64,000 nucleotides of DNA from AP-15 sp963774345 (GTDB taxonomy: Bacteria; Pseudomonadota; Alphaproteobacteria; ATCC43930; CGMCC-115725): NCBI GenBank assembly GCA_963774345.1, contig CAVZFB010000065.1:214269-278268 (forward strand), read 5' to 3'. Shown here in pieces: positions 63,661 to 64,000 of this stretch (positions are counted from its first letter, which is position 1; every line of letters starts with the position of its first letter). Under the pieces are notes generated by a model. The model saw only the letters and a list, made by a program, of their open reading frames with translations. It had not been told where the DNA came from and did no database searches. Made by a program: the position numbers and the translations under genes.

Positions 63661-63681
63661 ACTATTTAGATTTTAGATAGT
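63661..63681. promoter_or_regulatory. AT-rich dyad between divergent genes
   Basis: ACTATTTA-GATTT-TAGATAGT, 7 of 8 positions paired, in a 45-base AT-rich tract between 63633 and 63700. Likely operator and promoter for the divergent pair. Confidence 0.6.
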
Positions 63682-63699
63682 GATTATCAGCTCGGATAC

Positions 63700-63993
63700 G
63701 TGGACACGCCGTTGGATGCGAAAGAAGTAGGCAAGGAACTGTTCGGACGACCTTGCCGGCTGGCGCTCGCCCTCTGGATAGTCGGGCATCACAAGTCACG
63801 TTTCTACCAGTCCGAACCACCCCGCGAGGTGATCTTGCAGGGAGAGGTGGCTAAGGAACTCCGTCGGCTCGTCCGCCTCGGCATGCTGGAGGAACTGCGC
63901 CCGGACGACGCTCGGCGCGTTTACTACGACCGTACCGACAGTCCCCTCTGGAAGATCATCGAAGCAGCCGCCGACGTGGTTGATCCTCGGTGA
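63700..63993 (+). CDS. Winged-helix DNA-binding protein
   Basis: 97 residues from GTG 63700. 'VGKELFGRPCRLALALWIVG', 'REVILQGEVAKELRRLVRLG' and 'MLEELRPDDARRVYYDRTDS' form a small ArsR/PadR-like winged helix: helix 2-3 turn, recognition helix, then wing. No ligand domain. It faces a dyad in the AT-rich spacer and so probably controls itself and the 62965-63633 gene. The start is supported by spacing only; no strong RBS. Confidence 0.75.
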   Translation: MDTPLDAKEVGKELFGRPCRLALALWIVGHHKSRFYQSEPPREVILQGEVAKELRRLVRLGMLEELRPDDARRVYYDRTDSPLWKIIEAAADVVDPR

Positions 63994-64000
63994 CATCGGC

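Noticed and set aside
1..64000. tRNA, rRNA or riboswitch genes
   Set aside because: No cloverleaf, rRNA or known riboswitch core was recognised on reading; a covariance-model search was not possible here.

Overview
This window looks like high-GC actinobacterial chromosome, probably Streptosporangiales-like. The support is GC-rich third codon positions and family content: DrrAB exporters, F420/LLM oxidoreductases, an ArsR-AHSA1 fusion and DUF5753. No rRNA, tRNA or CRISPR array was seen. The first ~5.28 kb reads differently. It holds two amidases, a cytoplasmic-looking solute-binding protein and an MFS transporter in a proteobacterial (Rhizobiales-like) style, and it meets the actinobacterial part at one point (~5281) where two unrelated genes are both cut. 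That is either a foreign insertion or a chimeric join.

Layout. 1-5.3 kb: amide-catabolism genes. 5.3-9.4 kb: ABC-2 permease, endo/exonuclease/phosphatase protein, MarR/NmrA pair, then scraps of genes. 9.4-13.4 kb: secreted protein, PrsW-family membrane protease, a broken IS30 transposase holding pieces of other sequences. 13.4-20 kb: mostly intact regulator/target pairs (ArsR-AHSA1 + VOC, SAP/phasin-like protein, amidohydrolase, TetR with a fused DrrA-DrrB exporter). 20-25 kb: a graveyard of spliced fragments plus a second PrsW copy. 25-36 kb: solo TnpB, a NurA fragment, HxlR/PPOX pair, GntR-ABC operon, UbiB-like kinase. 36-44 kb: candidate RelA/SpoT-fold toxin with a small partner, PIN-domain remnant, SEC-C protein, pRiA4b ORF-3-like protein, complete VapBC. 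45-48.6 kb: a serine-recombinase element sitting inside an IS66 transposase gene. 50.7-58.3 kb: a four-gene HerA, SbcD/Mre11, SbcC/Rad50, NurA operon. 58-64 kb: DUF5753 remnant, GIDE-domain membrane protein, deazaflavin-dependent oxidoreductase and poorly known genes.

How genes work together. Regulator/target pairs are divergent and several have visible dyad operators: MarR/NmrA, TetR/DrrAB and HxlR/PPOX, plus autoregulated ArsR and VapBC. The HerA-SbcD-SbcC-NurA operon matches the archaeal DNA-end-resection gene set; three of its four genes are coupled by 4-5 base stop/start overlaps. Two features dominate elsewhere: duplicated gene pieces (PrsW block, amidohydrolase tail, TetR tail, a ~65-bp intergenic repeat, a 3'-tail motif) and many single-base frameshifts in otherwise well-conserved genes. 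The latter may be sequence errors as much as real decay.
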